A stretch of 10,118 nt of DNA from Victivallales bacterium (GTDB lineage: Bacteria > Verrucomicrobiota > Lentisphaeria > Oligosphaerales > Lenti-02), in contig JABGQJ010000241.1 in the NCBI GenBank assembly GCA_018648945.1, forward strand, positions 1 to 10,118, written 5' to 3'. A model generated the notes under the pieces. That model saw nothing but the letters and a program-made list of their open reading frames with translations. It ran no database searches and was not told the DNA's origin. How positions within the stretch are numbered: position 1 is the stretch's first letter; every line of letters begins with the position of its first letter. Shown here piece after piece: positions 4,347 to 10,118 of the stretch. A program made the position numbers and the translations under genes.

Positions 4347-6458
4347 CTACTTGGGGCGGGGAAGGCGCCAGGTGCCGTAGTCCGTGCCGATGTAGACGGT
4401 GCCGTCATGGGGACTGACGGACAGGCTCCAGACGGTGAGCCACGGGCCGAGATTCCCGGTGATGTCCTCCCACGTCAACCCAAAGTCCGTGGAGCGGGAG
4501 ACGCCGCCCGAACGACCTTCCCAGCAGTGCATCTGCCCGGCATACACGATGTTCGGCCGAGTGGGGTCCACCGCCAACGAGGCGTAGAGCAGCACGTCGA
4601 ACTGGTCCCGCGTCAGGCCGTGTTTGTCCGTCCGCAGACGCCACGTGCCATCCGCGAACACCCAGATCCCAGTGTAGGATGTGGCGCAGTATACTCGTGA
4701 GCCGTCGCGCGGATCGCAGGCCAACGCTCTCGGTGTCCCCAAGATTCTACCCGGCAGGGCTCGCCAGGTCGCGCCGCGATCGGTGGATTTGAGGATCTCG
4801 GACTCGGGGTATCCCCCCTCTTTCTTGCCGAGACTCCGCCAGGCGAACAGGATGTCCCCGTCGCCGCGACAGATGGCCCGGGGGGCGTGGGCAATGGAGT
4901 GCCAGGTCTGCCCGCCATCATCGCTGCGCAAGCCGGTCTTGTCGGCGCTGACATAGAGTACCTTCGGGTCCTGGGGATGGAACATGGGGCAGTGGTAGCC
5001 GGCTTTCTCGGCGCGGACAACCTGCCAAGTGGCGCCGACGTCCTGGCTCAGGACAAGCTGCCGCTTGGACCAGCCGCCCACCGAGGTGAGGATGCGTTTG
5101 GAGCCGGGCGCGGCATCCCAATCCCCGGGACCACAGGACATGGGGTGGAACGAGCGCAGCGACTTCACCCAAGCGAAGGTGTCGCCGCCATCGCGGGTGA
5201 TCGCCGCCCCGTGGTCGGTGTAGAAAACGACGAATGTGTTCGGGTCGTCGGGGCGGAAGCAGACGTTCTGGAGGCGGCAGCCACTGATGCCGTTGCTGGA
5301 ATGGCGCCAGGTCCGGCCGGCGTCGGTGGTCTTGTGTACACGGCCAGCGGCGAACGCAGTCTGGGCTTCGGTCGGGTGGGCCACTATGCCCTCCGCATAA
5401 TAGGGAGTGCCGCCCAGGAACTGGGGCTCCCATTCTCCCATCGGCTGCCAGGAAGCACCCCCGTCACGGCTGCAACCGATGCGACGGAGGCCGCCATCGC
5501 ACTGGACTTCGGCATAGAGAATACTCGGGTCGACCGGACTGATGGCCAGGCGGCGCCAATCGCGCGTGAGCAGGCCCTGGGCGCGCGGCGCAAAGGTCTG
5601 GCCGCCATCACGACTCCACCACACCCCATCCTTGCCGAGAGCGACGTAGACGATGCTCCTGTCCTTCGCGTTCAGTGCCAACCCGTAGACCGGTGCGTCC
5701 TTTGGCAGACCATCGCCGACGCGCACGAAGGTCGCGCCCCCGTCCTCGGAGCGATGCAGACCATGGTTCTCCGCGACGAACAGGAGTCGGTTGTCGGCGG
5801 GGTGCAGCAGGACAGCGTGGATGCGCGTGCGCGCAAAGCCGAGACTCGTCCAGTTCTCGCCGCCGTCGGCACTTTTGAGCACGCCGCGGTCGTGGCTGCT
5901 TGCGTAGATGACGCGGCAACGCGTTCCATCGAAACTCTCCGGGTCGAACGCAAAGTACTGATTCTGGGCCTGGGTACGCAACGCAACCGCCTTGCACACC
6001 CGCTGCCAGGTAACCCCCAAGTCCTCACTTCGATACACCCCACCGACCCTGGGGCTGGTGTACCCCTTGAGGAACTCCTGCGTCACCTCCCGACCATCCT
6101 GGGGAGTCTTGGCCCGGGAGTTCAGACCGAAGGCGAACAGGATATTTCCGTTGAGCGGGTCGAATGCCACCGACTGGACCCCATTTGCCCTGAGCCCGTG
6201 GTTGCGCATGCGCCAAAGCTTGCCGCCATCGGTGGAGATGTAGACTTGGGCAGTGTCGATGCCCAACGCCATGCATTGGGGAGCGGACGGCGAGATGGTG
6301 ATCGTGTAGGCCATCTGCCCCATCTCCCCGCCAGTCTCTCCCGCCGCTTTCTGCGCGGCCGTGCGCAGCGGCATGTGCTGCCACTCCGCCCCCGCAGCCG
6401 GGGCGCGACCGGCAATCTGGAGCATGCTGACTGACAAGACGGACACAGTTTTCCACAT
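4347..6458 (-). CDS. Secreted Asp-box (BNR/sortilin-like) beta-propeller protein
   Basis: This is a 703-residue exported protein. The N-terminus has a Lys at position 3, a hydrophobic core and an Ala-rich cleavage region (GRAPAAGA, about 17-24), a typical Sec signal. The mature part carries 12 Asp-box motifs (S/T-x-D-x-G-x-x-W/F) at about residues 75, 144, 196, 237, 282, 330, 377, 421, 471, 512, 558 and 656, for example STDGGKLW, SRDGGASW and STDRGATW. Each marks a hairpin of a propeller blade, so one or two propellers are expected. The fold is shared by sialidases, sortilin/VPS10 and GH74 glucanases. I see no sialidase arginine triad or confident GH74 catalytic pair, so an enzyme activity cannot be assigned. 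Start: ATG at 6458, with AAGGA 11 bases before. Alternatives are ATG at 6515 (AGGAGG, spacing 9) and GTG at 6479. It diverges from the phospholipase-like gene and may share control with it. Confidence 0.87.
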   Translation of the reverse strand: MWKTVSVLSVSMLQIAGRAPAAGAEWQHMPLRTAAQKAAGETGGEMGQMAYTITISPSAPQCMALGIDTAQVYISTDGGKLWRMRNHGLRANGVQSVAFDPLNGNILFAFGLNSRAKTPQDGREVTQEFLKGYTSPRVGGVYRSEDLGVTWQRVCKAVALRTQAQNQYFAFDPESFDGTRCRVIYASSHDRGVLKSADGGENWTSLGFARTRIHAVLLHPADNRLLFVAENHGLHRSEDGGATFVRVGDGLPKDAPVYGLALNAKDRSIVYVALGKDGVWWSRDGGQTFAPRAQGLLTRDWRRLAISPVDPSILYAEVQCDGGLRRIGCSRDGGASWQPMGEWEPQFLGGTPYYAEGIVAHPTEAQTAFAAGRVHKTTDAGRTWRHSSNGISGCRLQNVCFRPDDPNTFVVFYTDHGAAITRDGGDTFAWVKSLRSFHPMSCGPGDWDAAPGSKRILTSVGGWSKRQLVLSQDVGATWQVVRAEKAGYHCPMFHPQDPKVLYVSADKTGLRSDDGGQTWHSIAHAPRAICRGDGDILFAWRSLGKKEGGYPESEILKSTDRGATWRALPGRILGTPRALACDPRDGSRVYCATSYTGIWVFADGTWRLRTDKHGLTRDQFDVLLYASLAVDPTRPNIVYAGQMHCWEGRSGGVSRSTDFGLTWEDITGNLGPWLTVWSLSVSPHDGTVYIGTDYGTWRLPRPK

Positions 6459-6628
6459 GAGGTGTACTTTCCTTGCCACGGTTCCGCCACCATAGTTGTA
6501 CGTGGTCACAGGCATCCTGACTGGCCTCCTGCCTATGGTAGAGGGCGGCGCAGCTCTGCGCAAGGCCTGGCTGCCGCTGGTTGATCTGGCGGGGAGAGAG
6601 GCGAACCGATTCTGCGGAGGAATCTCAG

Positions 6629-8242
6629 ATGGAACTCGGTCGGCTCCTGCGATGCATGCTCCTGGCGCTCTTGCTCCCCTTGGCGGGGTACTGCTGCAGC
6701 CCGGCCGGGCACACATTCGTGGCAGCGGCGGCGCTGGGGAAGCTCCGGCAGTCGCCGGACCCCGAGGTGCGCAAACTTGCCGCGGTACTGGACAAGTATC
6801 GCGGGGTGGTCTACTGGGCGGCAGAAGGCCCGGACACGATCCAGAAGGCCCGTTCGTATCAGGCCTCGCATTGGTTCCCCCTTTACACAGTCAACTACGA
6901 GCATCCAGAGCGGTTTGATCTCGATGCGGCCCAGCCCTTCTTCACGGCCTGCATGAAGGGCGCCTACACGGTGTCCTACGGCGTGTCGGCGGAGGACATT
7001 GTGAGACACGGCATCCAGCTGGCCAAGCCGGCGAACAGCGAATGGAACGAGGTGTCGCTGGCGTTCGCCTGCGGCTACATCACGCATCTCCTGAGCGACT
7101 ACTTCTGCCATGCTCCCGCAAAGGTGTGGTGGGACGCGTCGCCAGAACTGCAGAAGGCGATCCTGGCAACCGCCGACAGCAAAAGCTACGGGGTCGTTCA
7201 GGAGGTATATGCGGTGATGCTCTGGGAGCGGTTCCGGGCAGAATACGGCATCCCAGACAACGCGGAAGCCGACCTGAAGACGGCACTTGTCGACCACCAT
7301 GTCGACAACGGCGTGTTGCCCTACTGCGGGCTCGCCTGCTCGAAGAGCTCCTATGTTGGCTGGCCGATCGAGGTGTTGGACCAGATCGATCCGTCTCGCT
7401 ACGACGCCTGTGCCGCGCCCATGCTTCACGCTGGCGGCCCGGGGCTTGGACGGAGCGTCGAGCATGAGCGGACCCGGGTGTTGGCGATGATGCGCCACAT
7501 GGGAGTTTCGCTGGAGGAGGCAACCGGGACCAGCGCCGAACTCACGGAGTGGCCCAAGGTCTACGAAACCGTCATCGACATGATCGTCAACGTCTGGTCG
7601 ACGGCGGCCCCCGAACTCGCCATACGGGGACCCAGACCGGGGAACGTGGTGAGGGAAGCCGCCGCTGCGCCATCGCCCGAAGGCAAGGAACTGGCGGTCC
7701 CCCCGATTGAGAAAGGCGGCATGCTCAGCCTGGCCCGGCATCGGGACTGGGCCATACGTCGTTTCCGCACGCCCGATGGCGAGGAAGGCATCGTGACCAG
7801 CTGGGGCAAAGAGCCCTCCGGAGCCCGCTTTGATGTGGACGTCCTGCGCGACGATGGCAGGAACAGTCTCGCGTTGGTGACTGACGGACCGTGGCTGAAG
7901 AAAGTGGGTGGCCACGTCCGCGGCACCTTCCGCTTGCGGCTGCCCGAGACAAGGGGCGGCATCCGGTTTGCGGCAGCCGTCCGGATGCACGGCAAAAGCG
8001 AACGTTCGGACGGGGTGACATTCCGCGTCGAGCTGAAGGCCGGGCGAAGTGGCGTGCCGCGCACGGTCTTCGAACAGCACACCAAGAGCCACAAACCGAT
8101 CCCAGTTGCCGTGGATCTAGCCGCGTTCGCCGGCCAGGTGGTGGAGCTTTCCCTAATCTCCGATGCGGGGCCCGACAACCACATGGGTTGGGATCTGGGC
8201 GCGTGGGTCGAGCCCCGCGTGCTGGTCACCGACCCGAAGTAG
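6629..8242 (+). CDS. Secreted zinc-dependent phospholipase C-like protein with C-terminal beta-sandwich
   Basis: This is a 537-residue exported protein with a Leu-rich signal sequence (about residues 5-22) ending at Cys-Cys. The lipobox is not canonical, so a lipoprotein is only possible. Residues about 25-200 resemble the zinc-dependent phospholipase C (S1/P1-type) fold. AGHTF (H28), YWAAEGPDTIQKAR (about 62-75), SHWFPLYT (H81) and FACGYITHLLSDYFCHAP (H153, D157, H161) supply the spaced His/Asp zinc ligands. Members cleave phospholipid head groups, but distant bacterial ones are mostly untested. After a helical middle part and an Ala/Pro-rich linker (about 342-362), residues 365-537 look like a beta-sandwich of the NPCBM or carbohydrate-binding kind (VTFRVELKAG, VPRTVFEQ, VDLAAFAGQVVELSL, MGWDLGAWVEPR). 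GGAGG eight bases before the ATG at 6629 fixes the start; an in-frame extension to 6581 has no such site. Confidence 0.82.
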   Translation: MELGRLLRCMLLALLLPLAGYCCSPAGHTFVAAAALGKLRQSPDPEVRKLAAVLDKYRGVVYWAAEGPDTIQKARSYQASHWFPLYTVNYEHPERFDLDAAQPFFTACMKGAYTVSYGVSAEDIVRHGIQLAKPANSEWNEVSLAFACGYITHLLSDYFCHAPAKVWWDASPELQKAILATADSKSYGVVQEVYAVMLWERFRAEYGIPDNAEADLKTALVDHHVDNGVLPYCGLACSKSSYVGWPIEVLDQIDPSRYDACAAPMLHAGGPGLGRSVEHERTRVLAMMRHMGVSLEEATGTSAELTEWPKVYETVIDMIVNVWSTAAPELAIRGPRPGNVVREAAAAPSPEGKELAVPPIEKGGMLSLARHRDWAIRRFRTPDGEEGIVTSWGKEPSGARFDVDVLRDDGRNSLALVTDGPWLKKVGGHVRGTFRLRLPETRGGIRFAAAVRMHGKSERSDGVTFRVELKAGRSGVPRTVFEQHTKSHKPIPVAVDLAAFAGQVVELSLISDAGPDNHMGWDLGAWVEPRVLVTDPK

Positions 8243-8302
8243 ACGAGTGTCCTGCGATCCACGACGTTGGCCATCGCTCCACGAGCCGGGTGCGCATGGC
8301 TG

Positions 8303-9064
8303 CTAGTCCTCTGGCTGGGGCTCTTGAGCAGTGGCGAGCGGGTCAGCTTCGGGGCCGTGGACCACGAAGACAAAACGGAGCGTAACGACAACGCCGATCA
8401 GCAGGAGAACCGAGGTGACGAGGAACGCGACCCGGGACAGGAGGACGCGAACCCTGGCAAGCTCATCCACCGGAACCGCCGCCGCATAGACCGGTCCCGG
8501 CAGTTCCTTGGGCAGTCCCGCCGGGAAATCGAGGGTCAGCTCAAGTCGCCGCTGCCCCCTCAGGCGAAGGCTCCGCATGGCGATTGCCGGTACCCCAGCA
8601 AACCCGTCCGGCCGTTTCTGAGCCCAGCTCCCGTACCCCTCGGGGACCACTGGCCGCGTGATGCACCCATCAGGCAGACGCAGGTCCACACCCCAAGGAG
8701 TGACCGGATCGCTGCCCGCCTGGTTGTAGCTCTGCTCCCACAGCAACCCGCCTCCGGGGTCGGCGATGGTTCCGGTCAGCGGGGTCTTGGTCATCTCCTG
8801 CAGGATCTCGATGGGCATCGATGGCTCCCTGCTGAAGAAGGCGAGCAGAACCATGCCCTGCACATCGTGGCTTGGCGCAAAGGACGCACGACAGGTGGAG
8901 CTATCGGCGGTGATCGGGCCACTGACGCAGAGGGGAATACCTCTCTGCTCCCAGAGGCCATTTACGCGGTGGATATCCGTGCCACAGCCGACCCAGTAGG
9001 CGGCGATGCAGGCCGTCACCGTCCCGTAAAGAACGCTCCGCATGGTCCGCCAACCCAACCGCAT
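8303..9064 (-). CDS. Unrecognised protein with two membrane segments
   Basis: I do not recognise this 253-residue protein. It has an N-terminal hydrophobic segment (about 9-27) ending in WVGC. A periplasmic-looking region of about 180 residues follows, containing four cysteines (about 46, 58, 134 and the one at the segment end). A second strong membrane helix (about 212-235, VAFLVTSVLLLIGVVV) and a short acidic cytoplasmic tail complete it. The central part is rich in Pro, Gly and beta-type sequence (GSDPVTPWGVDLRLPDG, RLELTLDFPAGLP). Start: the ATG at 9064 has GGAGGGGG six bases ahead. An alternative ATG at 9085 overlaps the upstream stop as ATGA, a common sign of translational coupling. Either way it is co-transcribed with the 162-residue membrane protein just upstream, and the two probably work together at the membrane. 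Confidence 0.75.
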   Translation of the reverse strand: MRLGWRTMRSVLYGTVTACIAAYWVGCGTDIHRVNGLWEQRGIPLCVSGPITADSSTCRASFAPSHDVQGMVLLAFFSREPSMPIEILQEMTKTPLTGTIADPGGGLLWEQSYNQAGSDPVTPWGVDLRLPDGCITRPVVPEGYGSWAQKRPDGFAGVPAIAMRSLRLRGQRRLELTLDFPAGLPKELPGPVYAAAVPVDELARVRVLLSRVAFLVTSVLLLIGVVVTLRFVFVVHGPEADPLATAQEPQPED

Positions 9065-9081
9065 GGAGAACCCCCTCCGCT

Positions 9082-9570
9082 TCATAGTGCCCACAGGAAG
9101 ACGAAGAACCGATGCGCGCTGGGGGAGTACATGACCGTCATCCGCCCGGTGGTCTCGGTCACCAGATCGCCATGCCTCTTCAGATCCCACGCGGCGTCCT
9201 GGAATTCCGCGTCCCAGGAATCGGGGCCGCGCGCACGAGGGTCCATCTGGCTGGGGTTCCTCCCTTGGGCATGGCTTCCGGCCCGGTCGCGGAGCTTCTC
9301 AAGCACGTCCGGGAATTCCGCGTCCGGCACGGAAAAGGCAATGAAGTCTTCGGCATCCTGGAATCCCTTGATCCCGTAATAGAGGTGGTGAGCCGCTTCA
9401 GGCAGCTCAACCAGACGGGCCTCAATGCTCTCCCGCACTCGCCAATCGCTGTAGATGTGTGGTCCACCCAAACCGTGCACGAAATCCTGCATAAAAGACC
9501 ACCACAACCCCGCCGAGAAGGACGCGACCAAAGCGACGACGAACAACGAGATTCTGAGTGTCTTCTTCAC
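9082..9570 (-). CDS. Unrecognised small membrane-anchored protein
   Basis: This 162-residue protein matches no family I can name. It begins MKKTLRISLF and continues as one hydrophobic segment to about residue 26 (VALVASFSAGLWW), a signal anchor or uncleaved signal. The rest faces outward: residues 60-75 read AAHHLYYGIKGFQDAEDFIAF, and two similar motifs, DAEFPD and DAEFQD, occur about 36 residues apart and share a 14-base identical DNA stretch. The start is a GTG at 9570; no in-frame ATG lies close by and the ribosome site (a G-run about 11 bases ahead) is weak. The promoter candidate at 9615-9643 gives a short leader of about 38 nt. Its stop overlaps or nearly touches the start of the next gene, so the pair is an operon. 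Confidence 0.75.
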   Translation of the reverse strand: MKKTLRISLFVVALVASFSAGLWWSFMQDFVHGLGGPHIYSDWRVRESIEARLVELPEAAHHLYYGIKGFQDAEDFIAFSVPDAEFPDVLEKLRDRAGSHAQGRNPSQMDPRARGPDSWDAEFQDAAWDLKRHGDLVTETTGRMTVMYSPSAHRFFVFLWAL

Positions 9571-9614
9571 TGCTGCAAGGCCCCCAAAGGTGGGAAGCTC
9601 CCCTATTTGACCAC

Positions 9615-9643
9615 AAGCTACCGGAGACGCTCGGGGGTGTCAA
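9615..9643 (-). promoter_or_regulatory. Sigma-70-type promoter for the two-gene membrane operon (TAGCTT type)
   Basis: On the minus strand, a perfect TTGACA (9643-9638) is followed by 17 bases and TAGCTT (9620-9615), with a start near 9608. Sequence from the -10 box onward matches the DUF2513 promoter at 15 of 18 positions, including TAGCTTG and GGTCA. Confidence 0.65.
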
Positions 9644-9703
9644 GCAACTGCGTGGACGGCGGGAACAGGCAGGGCTTCGTCGCGAAGGAGACGGCGCGTG
9701 CCG

Positions 9704-10118
9704 CTACTTGCCTGCCGCCTCGGCCCGCTTCCTGATCAGGGAGATGGCTGCCTCGGCGAAGCGCGTGCCAAGGACTTTGTACCCCTTGGCGGAATAGTGC
9801 AGGTCGTTCGCGATCTTCTTCCCTCTTCGGTTCACGCCGTCGTTCAGGTCGTCCGTGTCGATCCACGTGCCGTATGGGATCTCCTTGGCCACCTTCACTT
9901 GCGCCTCGCGTACCATCGTCCAGTGTGGGTACCGCTCGCCTTTGAGATCGAAGTCGCTGAGGCGACCGACGACCACGTTCAGGTCGCGGCGCCCCAGGTC
10001 AGCGCCCAGCTGCTGGATCAACCCCCGCAGGCTGGCCCCGTAGACTTCACCCCACTTCATCTTGGCATCCCTCTCGCCCTGCATCCAGATGAAGGTGACG
10101 CTGGCGATCTCCTTGCCA
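9704..10118 (-). CDS. SGNH/sialate O-acetylesterase-type hydrolase, C-terminal part (cut by window edge)
   Basis: The last 138 codons of an esterase run in from the right edge. WMQGERDA near the visible start matches the W-x-Q-G-E-x-D-A block of the SASA domain (carbohydrate esterase family 6 and sialate O-acetylesterases). NDLHYSAKGYKVLG near the end supplies the conserved D-x-x-H/H-Y block that carries the catalytic acid and base. Between them are VREAQ and a helical segment typical of the SGNH alpha/beta fold. Such enzymes remove O-acetyl groups from xylan, sialic acid or other glycans. The catalytic Ser and any signal peptide would lie outside the window, so localisation is unknown. The frame stays open to the edge, and the stop is the TAG at 9706-9704. 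Confidence 0.88.
   Translation of the reverse strand, partial: GKEIASVTFIWMQGERDAKMKWGEVYGASLRGLIQQLGADLGRRDLNVVVGRLSDFDLKGERYPHWTMVREAQVKVAKEIPYGTWIDTDDLNDGVNRRGKKIANDLHYSAKGYKVLGTRFAEAAISLIRKRAEAAGK

Noticed and set aside
5418..5434. GAACTGGGGCTC, identical to part of stem-loop copy B
   Set aside because: It lies inside the propeller coding sequence, the match stops after 12 bases and no stem forms, so coincidence is likely.
4887..6434. 515-codon plus-strand frame opposite the propeller gene
   Set aside because: It lies fully antisense to a gene with 12 clear Asp-boxes and shows no domain, signal or ribosome site of its own.
6459..6628. Promoters between the divergent propeller and phospholipase-like genes
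   Set aside because: Only weak matches (for example TTGCGC-N17-TACCAT on the minus strand) are visible, well below the other promoters here.
6533..8092. 519-codon minus-strand frame opposite the phospholipase-like gene
   Set aside because: It is antisense to a well-supported gene with a strong ribosome site, and its composition is that of a mirror frame.
9205..9325. 14-base direct repeat GGAATTCCGCGTCC
   Set aside because: It encodes the similar DAEFPD and DAEFQD motifs of one protein, so it is explained as a coding repeat and not a separate DNA element.
8267..9379. 370-codon plus-strand frame opposite the membrane operon
   Set aside because: It is low-complexity and Arg/Pro-rich with no domain. 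The minus-strand proteins have clear membrane segments and a matching promoter.

Overview
The window is GC-rich bacterial chromosome. Three things suggest a PVC-type lineage (Planctomycetota, Verrucomicrobiota or a relative), though none proves it: two short RpoD-like sigma factors without region 1.1, an Asp-box propeller protein next to a sialate-acetylesterase-type SGNH hydrolase, and long GC-rich spacers between genes. I see no tRNA, rRNA, CRISPR array, transposase, phage gene or integrase. Most long frames in the window are high-GC shadows of real genes.

Left half (1-4052), regulatory and small proteins. Four genes lie on the minus strand. From right to left they are a PAS sensor ending in a Cys/His-rich zinc-binding tail (1972-2568), an 85-residue zinc-ribbon protein (1406-1663), a 66-residue DUF2513 protein (878-1078), and the N-terminal part of a sigma-70 factor that runs off the left edge (1-400). 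A second, complete sigma factor (3150-4052, plus strand) diverges from the PAS gene. Spacers are 300-580 bases. Each gene has its own candidate promoter: a TTGAC-like -35 box, exactly 17 bases, and a -10 box that is TAGCTT or TAGATT in several cases. They therefore look like single-gene units, not an operon.

Two repeat families sit in the spacers. A 66-bp repeat (1313-1378 and 2691-2756, same orientation) lies upstream of minus-strand promoters. A 35-36 nt stem-loop repeat (2822-2856 and 4257-4292, same orientation) brackets the complete sigma gene. Its inner stem carries paired base changes between copies, and the same segment can also fold a second, mutually exclusive hairpin.

Right half (4347-10118), exported proteins. 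A secreted 703-residue protein with 12 Asp-box motifs (4347-6458, minus) diverges from a secreted zinc-dependent phospholipase C-like protein with a C-terminal beta-sandwich (6629-8242, plus). A minus-strand pair of unrecognised membrane-anchored proteins follows (9082-9570, then 8303-9064), driven by a near-consensus promoter. At the right edge is the C-terminal part of an SGNH/sialate O-acetylesterase-type hydrolase (9704 to the edge).

I found no operon-scale defence or biosynthetic system. The parts that look least described are the repeat families, the recurring promoter form, and the two-gene membrane-protein unit.
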